Below are positions 33,647 through 46,637 of a stretch of DNA of 64,000 nt, in pieces. This DNA is from Moringa oleifera. Its lineage: Eukaryota > Streptophyta > Magnoliopsida > Brassicales > Moringaceae. Under the pieces are notes generated by a model. That model did no database searches. It worked only from the letters and a program-made list of their open reading frames with translations, and had not been told where the DNA came from. The position numbers and the translations under genes are program-made. Location: positions 6,860,501 to 6,924,500 of the forward strand of contig JAJFZO010000896.1 in NCBI GenBank assembly GCA_021397835.1, given 5' to 3'. Each line of letters opens with the position of its first letter. Positions within the stretch are counted from its first letter, which is position 1.

Positions 33647-35240
33647 AGAATTAAATAACGGGTTGTCCAAAGAACTTTTGTATCTTTTAATAAATTTTAT
33701 TAGATTGTGTGCCTGAAAATAAAGACTATAAAATCATGATGATGAAAGTAGACGGTAAACTAAGATAACATGACATGATTAGTATAATGAGATGTTATAA
33801 GGGTCCAAATCATGGGTTGATTGGTGCATGAAGTTGCACATCTTATTAAATCCATTGTTTGGTAGGAGACATGCACAATGGTTAATGGGCCCACTTAACT
33901 CTTGCTAAAACCCCAAAACTCTCACTTTTATTTTTATTTTTATTCACTTAATAGATTTGGAATTTTCTGGCACAACATTCAAATCATAGATGTTGGCCAT
34001 TTGGTGAATAATTTTGCTCCAAGACAGCATATTTATATTATCTATTTCAAACTAAAAACAAAACAAACCAATAATATGATAAAGTTAACATTGTTAGAAT
34101 ATCATAATCAATTACTTACCCCATCATTGAGTTTTCGATGTTTTCAAAGCTGCTTTTTCAAGATAGTTTGATTTCTTGTTGTCACCCTTTGCCGACGTAA
34201 TTCATATTAATAATTTTCGGCAGATTTAGTTGAGTTTTTAAAAGAATTATGTTAAATAATTTAATAAAATTAATAATTAAAATTTATTAATATTTTTTAA
34301 ATCAATAATATAAATATCAATTTTTTTATTTTATTGATATTTTTAAGAATTATCAATTAAGCTTTTTACATTATTTTAATTCATTTTTAATTAATAAATT
34401 TTAATAAAATCATCAATTATTAAATATATTCTAATTCTTTTTTTCTTGTAATGACCAGATATGTATATATATGATAAAATTAAATTAAATTACATGATTG
34501 ATGTATGCAAGAACCCTTGGCTATATGTTTCAATCTCACATCCTTGAAATCAAGACTTTGTTTGGTCCGCCGTCGATGTCAATGGCTCATAAATCTTGCT
34601 TCTAATCTAATAAAATCCATTGTTGTTGGGGTATCAAATTCAAATAGTAGTATACCTTTTTTTCAAATCAAATGAATAGAAAATCTAAACCATTTACCAA
34701 ATTTTAAAGTTACATATGGTAAATATAATGAGTAAATATGCTTAGAAACCACCAAAACTAGATCCCATGAGAGAACATTTTCTTTATCTATGATTCCTTT
34801 TTTTTCTTTTTACCTAAATGATTCTTTTCTTCCCCTAAAGTTCAAACTCTAATTCTAACTGAACCATTCCCCAATGTATTTTTCTTTACATTTTATTTTT
34901 ATCCAATCAAATATTAACGGGTTTCTTTTTTTTAAAAAAAATTAATTTTCAATTTTGATCTATCATCTTTAATAACTTGAATTAATAATTTTAGAAAACA
35001 ATTTGTCATGGGTAAAAATCAACAGATAGCAAAAACATGTGAATATCAATTACGAGTGCAAATTGATTGATGGGGACAATCTTCAACAACATTTAATTTG
35101 TGAACCTCAATTAGACTTCCATTAATTATTATTATTATTATTTTTTTGTACTTAGGTTGCCTATACTTAGTTATTTAACTCTACTTAGTTTTGTTATGCA
35201 AAGAATCCAATAAGTACACTACCTTCCAGAACCAAAGGGT
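33647..35240. other. Intergenic region upstream of UAP
   Basis: AT-rich DNA, including 34230-34440 with repeated TTAATAATTAAA/ATTTATTAA motifs. I recognise no gene or element. The distal UAP promoter could extend here, but I see no specific signal. Confidence 0.45.
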
Positions 35241-35570
35241 TTAGGGCGTGACGTGGCGGATGGTATGGATCCTACCAATCTCTTCCGTATACCAGAAGAA
35301 GCACGAAGCAACCGACCCACTTGTGTCCTCAAGGACAGATGCCACCAACGGTAGGGGCAGGTTGCAGTTAATCATTCCTCAACCCAAGGGTATTTCCGTC
35401 ATTCAGAGCTACCTGGTTGTTACACACGGATTGACTCATGTCTTCCTTGCTTCCGTTTCTGTATGTCCCGCTCTATTAAGCTTAAACCAACGAACGCGAT
35501 CACCATACCAGGCCTCGAGATCTAGAGAGAGAAAGAGAAGAGTTTTTAGGTTCTCTTACAGAGTGCGAGA
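35241..35570 (+). promoter_or_regulatory. UAP proximal promoter and 5' UTR
   Basis: The stretch before the UAP start is GC-richer than its surroundings and ends in a GA-rich leader (35519-35545). At 35249-35256 it has TGACGTGG, an ACGT-core bZIP site also used as a core of plant unfolded-protein-response elements. No convincing TATA box is visible, common for housekeeping genes. A 108-codon frame 35248-35574 crosses this region and ends in the UAP ATG (ATGA overlap); I do not regard it as a gene. Confidence 0.45.
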
Positions 35571-38500
35571 ATGAGGGAACCGGCGATAGAGAGAGAAAAT
35601 GGAGCAACATCACCTCCACAGCCACCACAGGCATTAATGGAGAGGCTCAAGGATTACGGCCAAGAAGATACTTTTGCCCTCTGGGACGAGCTCTCTCCTG
35701 ATGAGCGCGAACTCCTCGTCAAGGACGTGGAGGTGAATTCACTCTCCTCAACACTTGTCCGCTTCTAGCTAGATCTCTCACTTTATGATTTAAATTTAAA
35801 TTGGAAGAAAGAATAACAGAAAATTGATTCAAGCAAAGAGAAAATGAGAGGTTCGCTTTCCTAATATAATGCTTTAACAATGGGAATAGCCATGAATATC
35901 AATTTATATTTTGCTTTCTCTCTGGCGTGTTGATGAGAATTCTACAGTCTTCGGCAGTCAAACCGAGAAACCTGCTTACTTTTGTTGAATGATTTGAACT
36001 GTTCTGGCAATTACGGTCATCTGATTGAGTTCAATTTGATCATTGCAAGTATTTTCCTTTTCCTGAGAGAATTTTGGATTATGTTTTTATGACAAAGTCA
36101 TTTGATTTCTTTAGAAAAATTTTGTAAGTTTTGCTTCAGGTGTTTACATCAACTTCTTTTCTTTCAGAGTTTGGATCTTTCCAGAATAGATCGGATCATT
36201 AGATGTTCACTTCGATCTCAAGGTGTCTCTCTATGTCTCTCTCTCTCTCTCTATCTCTTCATATGTACTTATATATGCATTTCTATAGGTACTTGTGCGT
36301 TGCTTGTATATCTGATACATAAGTGTCAATTTTTCTGTCTTGATTTGTGTGGTTTTATTTGATTTTTCAGGTCTGCCAGTGGCTGCCATAGAACCAGTGC
36401 CAGAGAGTAGTGTGTCAACAGTAGAGGAGAGAACAATGAATGAGAGAGAGAAATGGTGGAAAATGGGATTGAAGGCTATCTATGAAGGGAAGCTGGCTGT
36501 GTTGCTTTTGTCTGGAGGGCAGGTATTTTGCTATTAATAATTATTGTCTTTTCTACTTTTAGTATTATATTGGACCACAGCATGTTACTGCTGCTTGTTA
36601 TTTTAGTATTAGTTGCTTTTAAATTCATTTTCTCTTGAATTATACATCCAACACTTTGCAAGACTTTAATCATTATGTTCAAAATGGGTGGTATCTTGAT
36701 GGATCTCTCTCTGTAAGCATAATTTTGTTATGATGTTGCTTTCTGGTGTGATGCTTATGCAATGCAGTATGATGATAGGCATTTTGTACTGAATAGTGTA
36801 AAAAGAGAGCATAAAGTGTTATGTAATAATCATAGTTACTTTCAGAACTCTTTGGTGGATTTTTGCATCTAGAATCTCTTTTTTGGTTGATATGATGTTT
36901 TTTGAATGTTGATTAATGACAATTTGCAGTTTTGCATGTCCACCTAATGATGCAAAAGTGAGGGCTCTACCTTGTTCTAAGCATGATTATATTATACCAA
37001 AGAGATGCTTTGCAGGACTTCACTCTTTTTTTGTCATCAGTATGCATTACAACATATATTATTATTATTATTATTATTATTTTCTTTGAAAAAGAAGTGA
37101 ACTTAAGGATGCCTAATCTGGCATCCTTTTTAAATTCATACTAACCATTATTGGAAAAGACTAGCCTTTGGGTGACTAGTTTGACGTAAATCTGTGAATG
37201 TTCCCTTTTGTTTCAGCATCAAACAATTTTGAGAAAATACATACATATTTTCCATGTACATGTACATATGTATGTATGTATGTATGTGTATATGCCTCCA
37301 TACATAGGTAAATATATACATACATACATTTGTATCTTTATACGCATAAACAAATTCATATACATATTTATATTCCCAATTTCAACTGTGGTCACTAGAA
37401 TTCCTATGCACCCCTTTGGATTAGGATATAATGAAGAAAAGAGTAGCTCATAAATTATTTCAATACTTTACTTACCTGAAATTAATGATATCAGCTTTAA
37501 TAGGTTAAAACTCATTATCATTAACTATTATCATGCATGCGGCCTTTTTAAGGCACATAAGTAATACGTGATAGACCAATTAAATTCCTCCATTGCAGAG
37601 CATACTGCATGGCATTGTACTCTGTTTTCATATCTGTTTCTCGAACCTGAATGTATCCAGTTTCTGGTAATTATGACTTAAGGGCTTACATGCGCCACTT
37701 CTAGCTTCGTGTATATATTTGGTTGTACTTAATCTACATACATATACATAGAAGCAAGTAAAGGTGAAAGAAAAAAGAAAATATCAAACAAGAGGAATAG
37801 AGCCATTTAGACTGTTGGCCAATGCTTTGATTTCTCGATGCTTTGATTTCTCGTTTTATTGGGACCCTATATGCATCAATGCTTGATGCAGTCATTTTGT
37901 TATTAGTTATATGTAGGAGATTCTGCATGTCCATGTCTTGCCCCCTTACTTTTTGAGTGCTGGATGACTCTACTCCCAATCGATTTTTCATCAACTTTTG
38001 GTACATTGAGACAAGGATTTTTTAAGGGTTAATGTCATGGTATGCTTGGCTGTCCAAAACTTTTGATTGATTTCAGATAAAGCTAATGTTTTTGAGATGG
38101 GTCATGGCCATAGAATATGGTTCAGGCATTAAGAATTGTTATTGTGAATACATCTATCAGCCCTAGAATCTTCTACTCCTTTCCATGTGTTAGGTAGATC
38201 CATAATGGGGGATCTAAGTGAACTAAACATTTGTTTTTTTGATCAGACTAAGTGAACCAAACATAAGATACCTGTTCCTGAAATCCCATCCCGTGGTTTC
38301 CACAATGCGCATGCATGATCATCTTGTTGCTTTCAAGTTTACACATACTCAGGATGGTCCTTTTATAAGTAGTCTAGCTACCGTTTGAGTAATTACCTTT
38401 CCACAACTTATTAGGATATATGTGAAGGAACTCATTCCGTTGCTTCAATATACATTAGTAGCTTGTGTATGTTTTCTTTCGTGTGATATGATATTCTTTA

Positions 38501-41500
38501 TTTTTAACTGACGCAGATAATATCTATATACCTCTAATTAGTGTGCCTTTGACTAATCATGCATGTCTTTTCCTGTTATTGAAATTAATGCAGGGAACTA
38601 GGCTTGGAAGTTCAGATCCAAAGGGATGTTTCAGTGAGTAATTTCATTTTCGTTCTCCTCTTTTTCTCCCTCTTCTTCTTTGTTTTGTTAGAGGGAATAA
38701 ACCTAGAATTAAACAGTTTAGTACTGACACCATTTTTCTGGTTTCTTTATCTATGGCTCTGATGTAGATATCTCTTTTCTAAACTTGAAAAACTGGAGAC
38801 ATATGCCTTTAGCTTGTTGAAGCATCATTCAGATCCTAGCTTCTTGTTGAGGCTTAGGTGATTTTGGCATTTCAATCAGTTGTAGCATTTTTGGTCTTGC
38901 GAAGTATTCGTTTGCTCCGAGGGAGATTTAAGCTTTCTCTAAAGCTGTTGATCACAACTTAACAATCACATTCAGTTTGTTTCACGCTTGTGCAATTTTG
39001 CATTTACATATCTCTTGATCTTGGAGATTTTATGCTCCTGTTGAAATACCTTTGGTGTTATTTCTTATAGAATGGTACCACTTGTGTGGAAATACACGGG
39101 ATTAATTTGTTTAATACTTTGAACCCTTTTGTGTATGATTTTTGAGAAAAAAAATGATCAGATTTTAAAGCATGCCTACTGTTACCTGAAATGATTCTGT
39201 AATTTATATCTTCATCATACTTTTATCTTAGATATCGGGCTTCCATCGGGAAAATCACTATTTCAACTTCAAGCTGAGCGAATTTTGTGTGTCCAGAGAC
39301 TTGCTGCTCAAGCAATGAGTGAGGGTAAGGTTCATATCTGTAGCTTCTGCCTCTTGATTCTTCATTTGACAGCTTATCCCAATATTCTGCTATCTGCAGG
39401 TCCTGGTGGCACAGTTACAATCCATTGGTATGTAATGACCAGTCCATTTACTGATGAAGCTACACGCAAATTTTTTGAGAGTCATAAATATTTTGGACTT
39501 GAAGCAGAGCAGGTAAGATGATTTTCTGTTTTCTTCTTATTATTATATCTTGTTTGTTGGGTTTTGCTTACTCAGAAGATATATTTCCATGATGCAGGTC
39601 ACTTTCTTCCAGCAAGGTACAATACCTTGTATTTCAAAGGATGGCAGAATTATCATGGAGACTCCATTCAGAGTAGGGTTTCTTTTCATAAATGCTTCTG
39701 ATATTTTTCATCCTTTGACTTTCTTTCTTGCCTCTTGATCTATTTTCACACTATTTTCCATTTATATTTTGGGATTAGTATGCTATGAATTTTAATTTCC
39801 CCTTTGGTAAGTTATAAATACTACTTGTGGGCTTACTGAATGAAGTTGTGGAAATGAAATGAAATGAAAATAGTTTTAATTTTGTAATTTATGATATTTG
39901 TTGCCACAGAAAAAAAGAGAAAAAGATTTGTTTAAGTAAATGTAATAGTTTCTAATGCTTCAATAATGTGTAGTTTTCCTACCCACAAGGATTTGCAAAT
40001 TTGAATCCCGGGTTATTATTAACTTATGTGATACTACATTCTCAATCATTGTACCATCCTAATATCTTTTTTTAAATTTTTTTTTCTAAAAATTGTGTAA
40101 TTCTTTATCTTAAAAAGATTATTTAATTTCAATGATGAAAATAATATAATCTTAAGAACTCTCATGCTGCGAAGCATGAATTAAATCAAGATTTGAGGAC
40201 AAAATGAATCTACCATCTTTTTAATGGTGTTATACTTAAGTGCTAATGCAGTTAACACAATGTACCTCAATGAAACTTTTAAGAGATAAAACCCATCTCT
40301 TTCTACAGCAAAACCAATGAGGTACTTCATTGTAGTTTTCCCCAATAAAATTGTCTTGTAGAATTATTTATAAAGGATGGTTGTACCTCAATGTATTTTG
40401 GTGGTCTTTCAAATTCAATTTGATGATATGTAATTCATCAAAGCCTGGTGCTTCATGTTTGGTTTGCTTCTACAATTGTGTGGTTAGTTATGTCTAATAG
40501 ATCCTCACTGAATAAATTGGAATTGAGGACTGCAGAGCCTCTCCATAGCTTTAAGTTGTGTACATCCCTTTGCATTACTAGTATTACAAGGCTACTGGAA
40601 AACACTGAGTGACTTGTGTGCATGTTGGTCAGTAATGGATCCTTATCCCTGCCACCATTGTTGCTCACAAGAATAGTTTTGTTGTCTTCTCTTCCTCCTT
40701 TGCACTCACACTGTCTTCCTAATCGACTCACATAGCCCATTCTGTAAAATTCAACAGCCATGAGAATTGCTGTGACAACAGCACTGACTAATTTGTGGGA
40801 ATTATGTGCCTCAAACAAAATAAGAAAGTAATTGAGTAATGGGAGTCCATTTCTTATGTTTCTGGTGGTGGTGGTGGTAGAATAATATCAAGAAACTAGT
40901 CGAATATTATGAGTAATTTGACTGAGGTTTAAACAGTTAGACTACAAGGTCTCAACTTGTTTTATCGCATTGGTGCAGTGACATCAATATGACAGTCATT
41001 TTTTGACCGATGGGTACTAGTTAGCTCTTTTACTGTCCAATTGAAGAGAACATAGTAATTGCCAGATTGTGGAAGATATCATTCATGGCTGTTGAATTCA
41101 GAATAAGTGCTGGAACCTTGATGAATTACACTGGAGGTTCAGTTATTGCACTAAAATTTATGGTACCAAATATCTGCATTTTGATGTGGCTTTTCTCTAT
41201 GTTGTCTATTACCTGAATCAGTGCATTTTGAATAAATTTTAGGAATTGTTGTATGTGTATGCACATATGTTTTATCTGGAAGTCCAGATTTCATTTATTC
41301 TTTCCTGACCTTAAAAGCTATTAATGTACCCTAGTGTCTTCAAAATTTTTTTGAATTTAAACATTTATTCAAAAAAACATAACTAGCATGGATATGTAAG
41401 TTAGGTTCTTAAAGCATTTCCTGCATGCAACTGGCAATGTATGTCAAATTATTGTGTAAAGAAACCAATTTGGCACTAGTTAATTATTGGTTGTTCCACA

Positions 41501-44500
41501 TATTCCTTATGGTTGACTTTTTCAAAATTATAGAAAATGAGAGCAAAATAAACAACCTGCAGATTCAAGGGGAAAAAGAGAGAGAAGAAAAGTGAATCTG
41601 GTTTCTATGTGAAAACTGGTTTTAATGGTAAAACCTAAAGATTCTTATTAAGATTATTATTAGTGGTTCTATTTTACTTTACGTTTTGCTTTTCATTTGA
41701 AGTATGATACTCATTCTGCAAAAGTGGTGGTTTACATGAGTTTGATTTTGTAAAGCCAGGTAGCCACAGCGCCAGATGGGAATGGGGGAGTATATTCAGG
41801 TAAGTTTTCCTAAATATGGTGCAACATGCAATTTTGACTGTTGAAGTAAATCATTCAATTTATTGCTTGTGGACTCGTTGGATTAATCAGATGTGTAATT
41901 GGTTGTTCAGCTCTGAAATTTTCGAGATTATTAGAGGATATGGGCATGAGAGGGATTAAATATGTGGATTGTTATGGTGTTGACAATGCACTTGTGAGCT
42001 TTCTTATTTATATTTAATTCCACTTTTGTTGGTTAAAATCTCCTAGATAGTTTTATTTAAAGATGTAGTGATTAGATACTTGGAAGCAGGTTCGTGTAGC
42101 AGATCCAACTTTCTTGGGCTATTTCATTGACAAAGGAGTAGCTGCTGCTGCAAAAGTTGTCCGGAAGGTAACTGTTTCTTTTGTATGCTCTAAGTCATAT
42201 GAAAATCTTGTATTATTTAAGAAGGTGACTAGATTGGAATTCAACCCATTCCCTTTTATGTTCCTTTTTATTTCAGACTTTGGTTTCCTTTGCTTTTGTT
42301 GGACTGCTTAAAACTATTTTAAAATGATTTCTCTTATTGATAATTTTCCTTTTGCTTCTAAAATCCTTGTATATATAAGGGCTTCATTCATCTTTGCACT
42401 TCTTCTGCTTCACCCTAGAGAAGAAGAAGAAGAAGAAGAAAATTCAGTGATTTACTTAATATAGGGAATTTTTGTTTTTAGATGGAACTTCCATTGACAG
42501 GGTTATCAACTTGAACGGTTATTTAACATTCCATTTAAGGGATCTTCAATTTAACTTTCTGATGCTTCTGGAGTGGGCTGTGTCTAACATGTTTCCTTTT
42601 GCTTCTGGAGTGGGCTGTGTCTAACATGTTTCCTTTTCCTTCATTCACTATTAAGTGTATCTTGCATCTATATGTTGGTAATCAACTATTTCAAGTTAGA
42701 AGATGGAAGAAATTGGTTAATATGATGTTCATTCATACAAAGTTACCTAGGAATAGTGATGACTTGAACTTGTTAGTGACACCTATTTGTCCCCAAGAGT
42801 TTCTTGTTTTCCCACAGTTTTCCTTTGTGTGTTTGCTGCTGAAAGTACTCCTTGGGGGTGAAATTTCTCAAACTTAAAAAGATTTTTTCTTTTCAATTTC
42901 TTTTTTTTTTGTTTGTTGTGGATAAGTTGATGTGCCAAAGAAACTATGGGAAATTTTTTGAGGAAATGATTGTTCAAATAGGACAGAAGAAAGACAAATG
43001 TGATGTAGCTAGTTTGATTTGCCATCTTCTAACATAGAAGAAGAAAGATTAAGAAGATTAGGCTGTAATTCGCTACTAAAGAATGAATTGCTTAGATAAA
43101 AATTAGGGTAAAAGATGCAAGCTGCACTTTCTGAAAATTTTCTTCTTTAAGTCCTCAATAAAGCATTCTTCCATCCCTTAAATAGGGCATCGTGCAAAAG
43201 GTAGCTAAACAACCACATAATTGGGAGATTAGGTCAAGAGCACTAATTAAAGACTACTGCAACTAAATAAGCTATAAAAATTGAACTTTAACCTAGGAAA
43301 TAAAACACATGGCTTGGGCCATGTATCCTTATTAAATTAAAGCTCAAACTAATGTAAGCTAATTAAATAAGATCAGATAAACTAGAAAACAAGTGTTGCA
43401 ATCATGCTAATCCATGCAGGCTCATTCACTCCTATTTTCCAAGCAGGTAAGCAATGTGATAAATGTGGACTCTAACTCTATTGCTTTAGCCTCTAACTTT
43501 CCAAACGGGTTTATTCTCTCTAAGAACTAATTCAAGTGTTGTTTGAAGCTTCTTAACCCTTGAACGGGTAAGTAGCCAAAACTAGGAACTACACGAACTT
43601 GGGCAGCCTCTATACTTCCACCGGTCACATCACCTATGCCATACGTGACTGGTTAAAAGCAGGTTTATGATTTTGGATTCAGTAAAAATGTCTGTGGCCC
43701 TGGTTATAAAAGAAATATGCTTTTTAGGATTTCTTCTATTGCAGTTATTTAAAGCCTTCTCAGTACAAGGACAAAAGCTCTACCTATTCCAGATTTTCTG
43801 TTTTAGATTTTAGTATTAATGCACTGAATGATTCTTGTTTCAATAATGATTATGAGGTTGCAAGAGATGGAGCTTAGGTTTGCTTGAGTTCATGTGATAT
43901 CATATTGCAGGAGTCAATTTGCATTTCTAGACTTGAAATTCATTCTCTTTCATTATACACTTTTAGATTTTTGATCTTGGAAAATCTTAAACACACAATA
44001 GAATAATAAACTGAAACAAATTCTCGGGTCAGCATTTTGGAGTTTGACAGATGTAACATTTTAAAGTTTTAACAAATGGATCTTCTTTAAGCAAAAGTGG
44101 AAATGAAGCTATGACAAAAAAATGGTAACCATGACTACGCAGCAATCAGCTTCATTTTGCTTGAAAAGATATTTGGTGTTTAACTGTTGTTTATTTGTTA
44201 TAATTTTCTTGTTGTGTGGCCTTCTTGATTCCTTATAGTAATGTGGTGCAGGCATATCCCCAAGAAAAGGTTGGCGTGTTTGTGAGACGGGGTAAAGGCG
44301 GACCTCTTACAGTGGTTGAGTACAGTGAGTTAGATCAGTCGCTGGCCTCTGCTATCAATCAGCAAACAGGACGTCTTCGCTTTTGTTGGAGCAATGTAAA
44401 GCTTTCAGTTATTTACTTTTATGTTAATTTCTTGCTTTTCTTTTTGACATATTAGTTCTTTCAAATTTAATTTTTGCATTGGCTTGCCACTGAACTTCTT

Positions 44501-46637
44501 GCTGATAACCCACTTATAAATTGTTGACTGGCATTTGTTCATGTCGACTACACTTTTTGTTGCAATGAACACAAATTTCCTTAATTCTTTTGGGCAATTC
44601 CTTGCTTGCTAATGTTTGTATGAAATATCATTCCATTGGTCCCATGAGCCTCTTCCCTTCTGCTTCATAGGCTTATAAGTTGAAAAATTGCAGCAACTTA
44701 GCTAGCTATTATATGTTGTAAACTGGTATCTTGATATTCTAGTATGTGATTTATTCTATCATGTATCATTTCTTGTGGATTCTATTAACTATGTGCTTCA
44801 TAAGTAAAAAAATGCATCCATGATCATTTCAAGTTCTACTAATATTTTATGTCTGAATTTATCTCCCTTTCTGCTTTTCAGGTGTGCTTACACATGTTTA
44901 CTGTGGATTTTCTTAACCAAGTGGCAAATGGTTTAGAGAAAGATAGCATGTTAGTAATGCCATTTTTCTTATACCTATAAATGATTAGATTGAATTCTAT
45001 CATTGCCATGATCTACCATTTTACTTTCCTTCAAACATACATATTTTCGTGCAATACACTCCTGAGCAGTGCACTACGATGCTGCTATGCACACACACAG
45101 ACACACACACAAATCAGGATAAGTTCTTGTGCAAGTTGTTTTCAGTTTCTCTGGCAGTGTATTCCCTTTTTTATATTAATTTCATTGAGCAAGGATGATC
45201 AGCCCATTAACACTGAAATATAACTTTACCAGTTGGAGATCTGCAGTATAGTTCAATGCTAGTTTCATCTGACATCCTTGTAAAGATTCTTGTAAGGATG
45301 GCCTGTGTAAAAGGAAGTACTTGTGATGTGTTTTCAATATTTGGAATTTATAGGAACATAAATGCTGCATAGAAGTAGTCATAGTACTGTACAGGTCCAC
45401 ATTCCCATTCAGAATGCTACGTATGACATAATTGCATGTCTTCCTTTCCATGGCATTCATAGTGAGACTAAAGTAGGCTGGGCTTAGAAATAGAATATCA
45501 TTTTGCTGCTTAGGTAGACCATTAAACATTTACATCTGAATGTCTTCATCTATATTTTTGAACAATCAAGAGGATGCCAATATGCATATGCTATGTGAGT
45601 GCAGTTATCATCTTGCCGAGAAAAAAATCCCTTCTATTCATGGATTTACTTTGGGATTGAAGCTGGAGCAGTTCATATTTGATGCATTTCCTTATGCTCC
45701 TTCAACTGCCCTGTTTGAGGTATTCTATATCTTCCCGGTCACCTAGGCCCAGTGATTTCTTTCTTGTATTTGTGCTAGACGGTACAGAAAGTTCCTTTGT
45801 TGTTGAAATTTGTTGGTTCCGACATTCAGGTGTTACGTGAAGAAGAATTTGCCCCCGTCAAAAACGCCAATGGATCAAACTTTGATACACCGGAAAGTGC
45901 TCGGCTACTTGTTCTTCGACTCCACAGTCGTTGGGTCATTGCTGCAGGCGGTTTCTTAACTCATTCCGTCCCATTGTATGCCACGGGTAAGTTCATCTTC
46001 TGTCTGGCATCCATTTATAGAAATAAGTATCATTGGAAAAAAATGAAACTGAAAGCATGCACTAAGAAGACTTACATAGAAGATTACATTGAAAAGTGAT
46101 ATGCCAATGTAATGAGGGAAGGAGGTGAGCTGTTTAGACTCAGAAAGCTTGTTAATGTGGTTAGAATTCCTGGAGGTTGTCTGATTCAAACAACAAAATT
46201 ATAATTAAGATGGCAGGGGTTCTATCCAGTACAACCATTGAAGTTTGATGAGATAAGGTCACTTAGAAATGTTGCTCAATTTACTTGCTGGTACCAATGT
46301 GCCTGGCAGCATCTCAGCTGCACTTCCTGAAGTATGGCCTCAAAAGTGAGAAGGGTAGGAGATGGAAAGAAACTTCTCAATGCCAACATTCTCTGAGTAG
46401 TAAAAGGAGAAAAATGAGAGGAAAGCAGGGTTGATTTATTCATTTATTTTAAAAAAAAATTCTTTCCAGCAGCAGTAGTTTGTAACATATAGTGCTGTTT
46501 AAGTTGTTGTATTGATAGATATGCTTGTGATTGATCCAGGAGTTGAGGTATCGCCACTTTGTTCTTATGCTGGAGAAAACCTGGAAGCCATATGCCGTGG
46601 AAGAACATTTCATGCACCTTGTGAAATCGCTTTCTAG
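35571..46637 (+). CDS. UAP: UDP-N-acetylglucosamine diphosphorylase (UAP / GlcNAc-1-P uridylyltransferase)
   Basis: The enzyme makes UDP-GlcNAc from UTP and GlcNAc-1-phosphate in the cytosol, feeding N-glycan, GPI-anchor and protein O-GlcNAc synthesis. I join 15 exons with GT-AG borders: 35571-35732, 36168-36222, 36371-36522, 38594-38633, 39232-39324, 39400-39512, 39598-39672, 41760-41799, 41911-41993, 42090-42167, 44252-44395, 44882-44949, 45605-45719, 45830-45986, 46540-46637. Total 1473 nt, 490 residues plus TAG, phases consistent at every junction and length normal for plant UAPs (about 490-505). Key motifs are [19 protein letters not shown] (residues about 118-136; nucleotide-binding loop, split by intron 3), [31 protein letters not shown] (about 234-245), [19 protein letters not shown] (about 262-280), VEYSEL and HLAEKKIP. 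The start is the first Met, right after the leader. Three introns exceed 2 kb. It appears intact and functional. The symbol follows family practice; the paralogue number is not resolvable. Confidence 0.96.
36523..38593 (+). other. UAP intron 3 (2.07 kb)
   Basis: This intron interrupts the nucleotide-binding loop between GGQ and GTR. It holds a (TTA)n microsatellite at about 37057-37080 and a block of ATGT/CATA repeats at 37253-37330 that is self-complementary. Frames inside it (for example 37208-37453 and 37734-38006 minus) are not supported as genes. Confidence 0.85.
39673..41759 (+). other. UAP intron 7 (2.09 kb)
   Basis: The intron runs from AGA|GTAGGG to CCAG|GTAGCC. It includes a (GGT)n run at 40865-40879. 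A 121-codon minus frame (40453-40818) shows no recognisable domain and is most likely chance. I see no transposon ends, so its length is unexplained. Confidence 0.8.
42168..44251 (+). other. UAP intron 10 (2.08 kb)
   Basis: It contains a (GAA)n run at 42419-42441, a perfect 37-bp tandem duplication at 42564-42637 (listed separately) and several frames that overlap on both strands around 42780-43037 without known homology. Confidence 0.8.
42564..42637. repeat. Perfect 37-bp tandem duplication in UAP intron 10
   Basis: The unit starts GCTTCTGGAGTGGGCTGTGT and ends TGTTTCCTTTT. It occurs at 42564-42600 and again, with no difference that I can see, at 42601-42637. Lack of divergence suggests a recent slip, or possibly an assembly artefact. 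Confidence 0.92.

Noticed and set aside
35248..35574. 108-codon plus frame ending in the UAP start codon
   Set aside because: Its start probably lies upstream of transcription and its sequence resembles no protein; a short upstream ORF effect cannot be excluded but is not supported.
37208..38006. Frames inside UAP intron 3
   Set aside because: Intronic, built on CATA/ATGT repeats or chance; no domain.
40453..40818. 121-codon minus frame inside UAP intron 7
   Set aside because: No recognisable domain and no promoter-like context; chance open frame.
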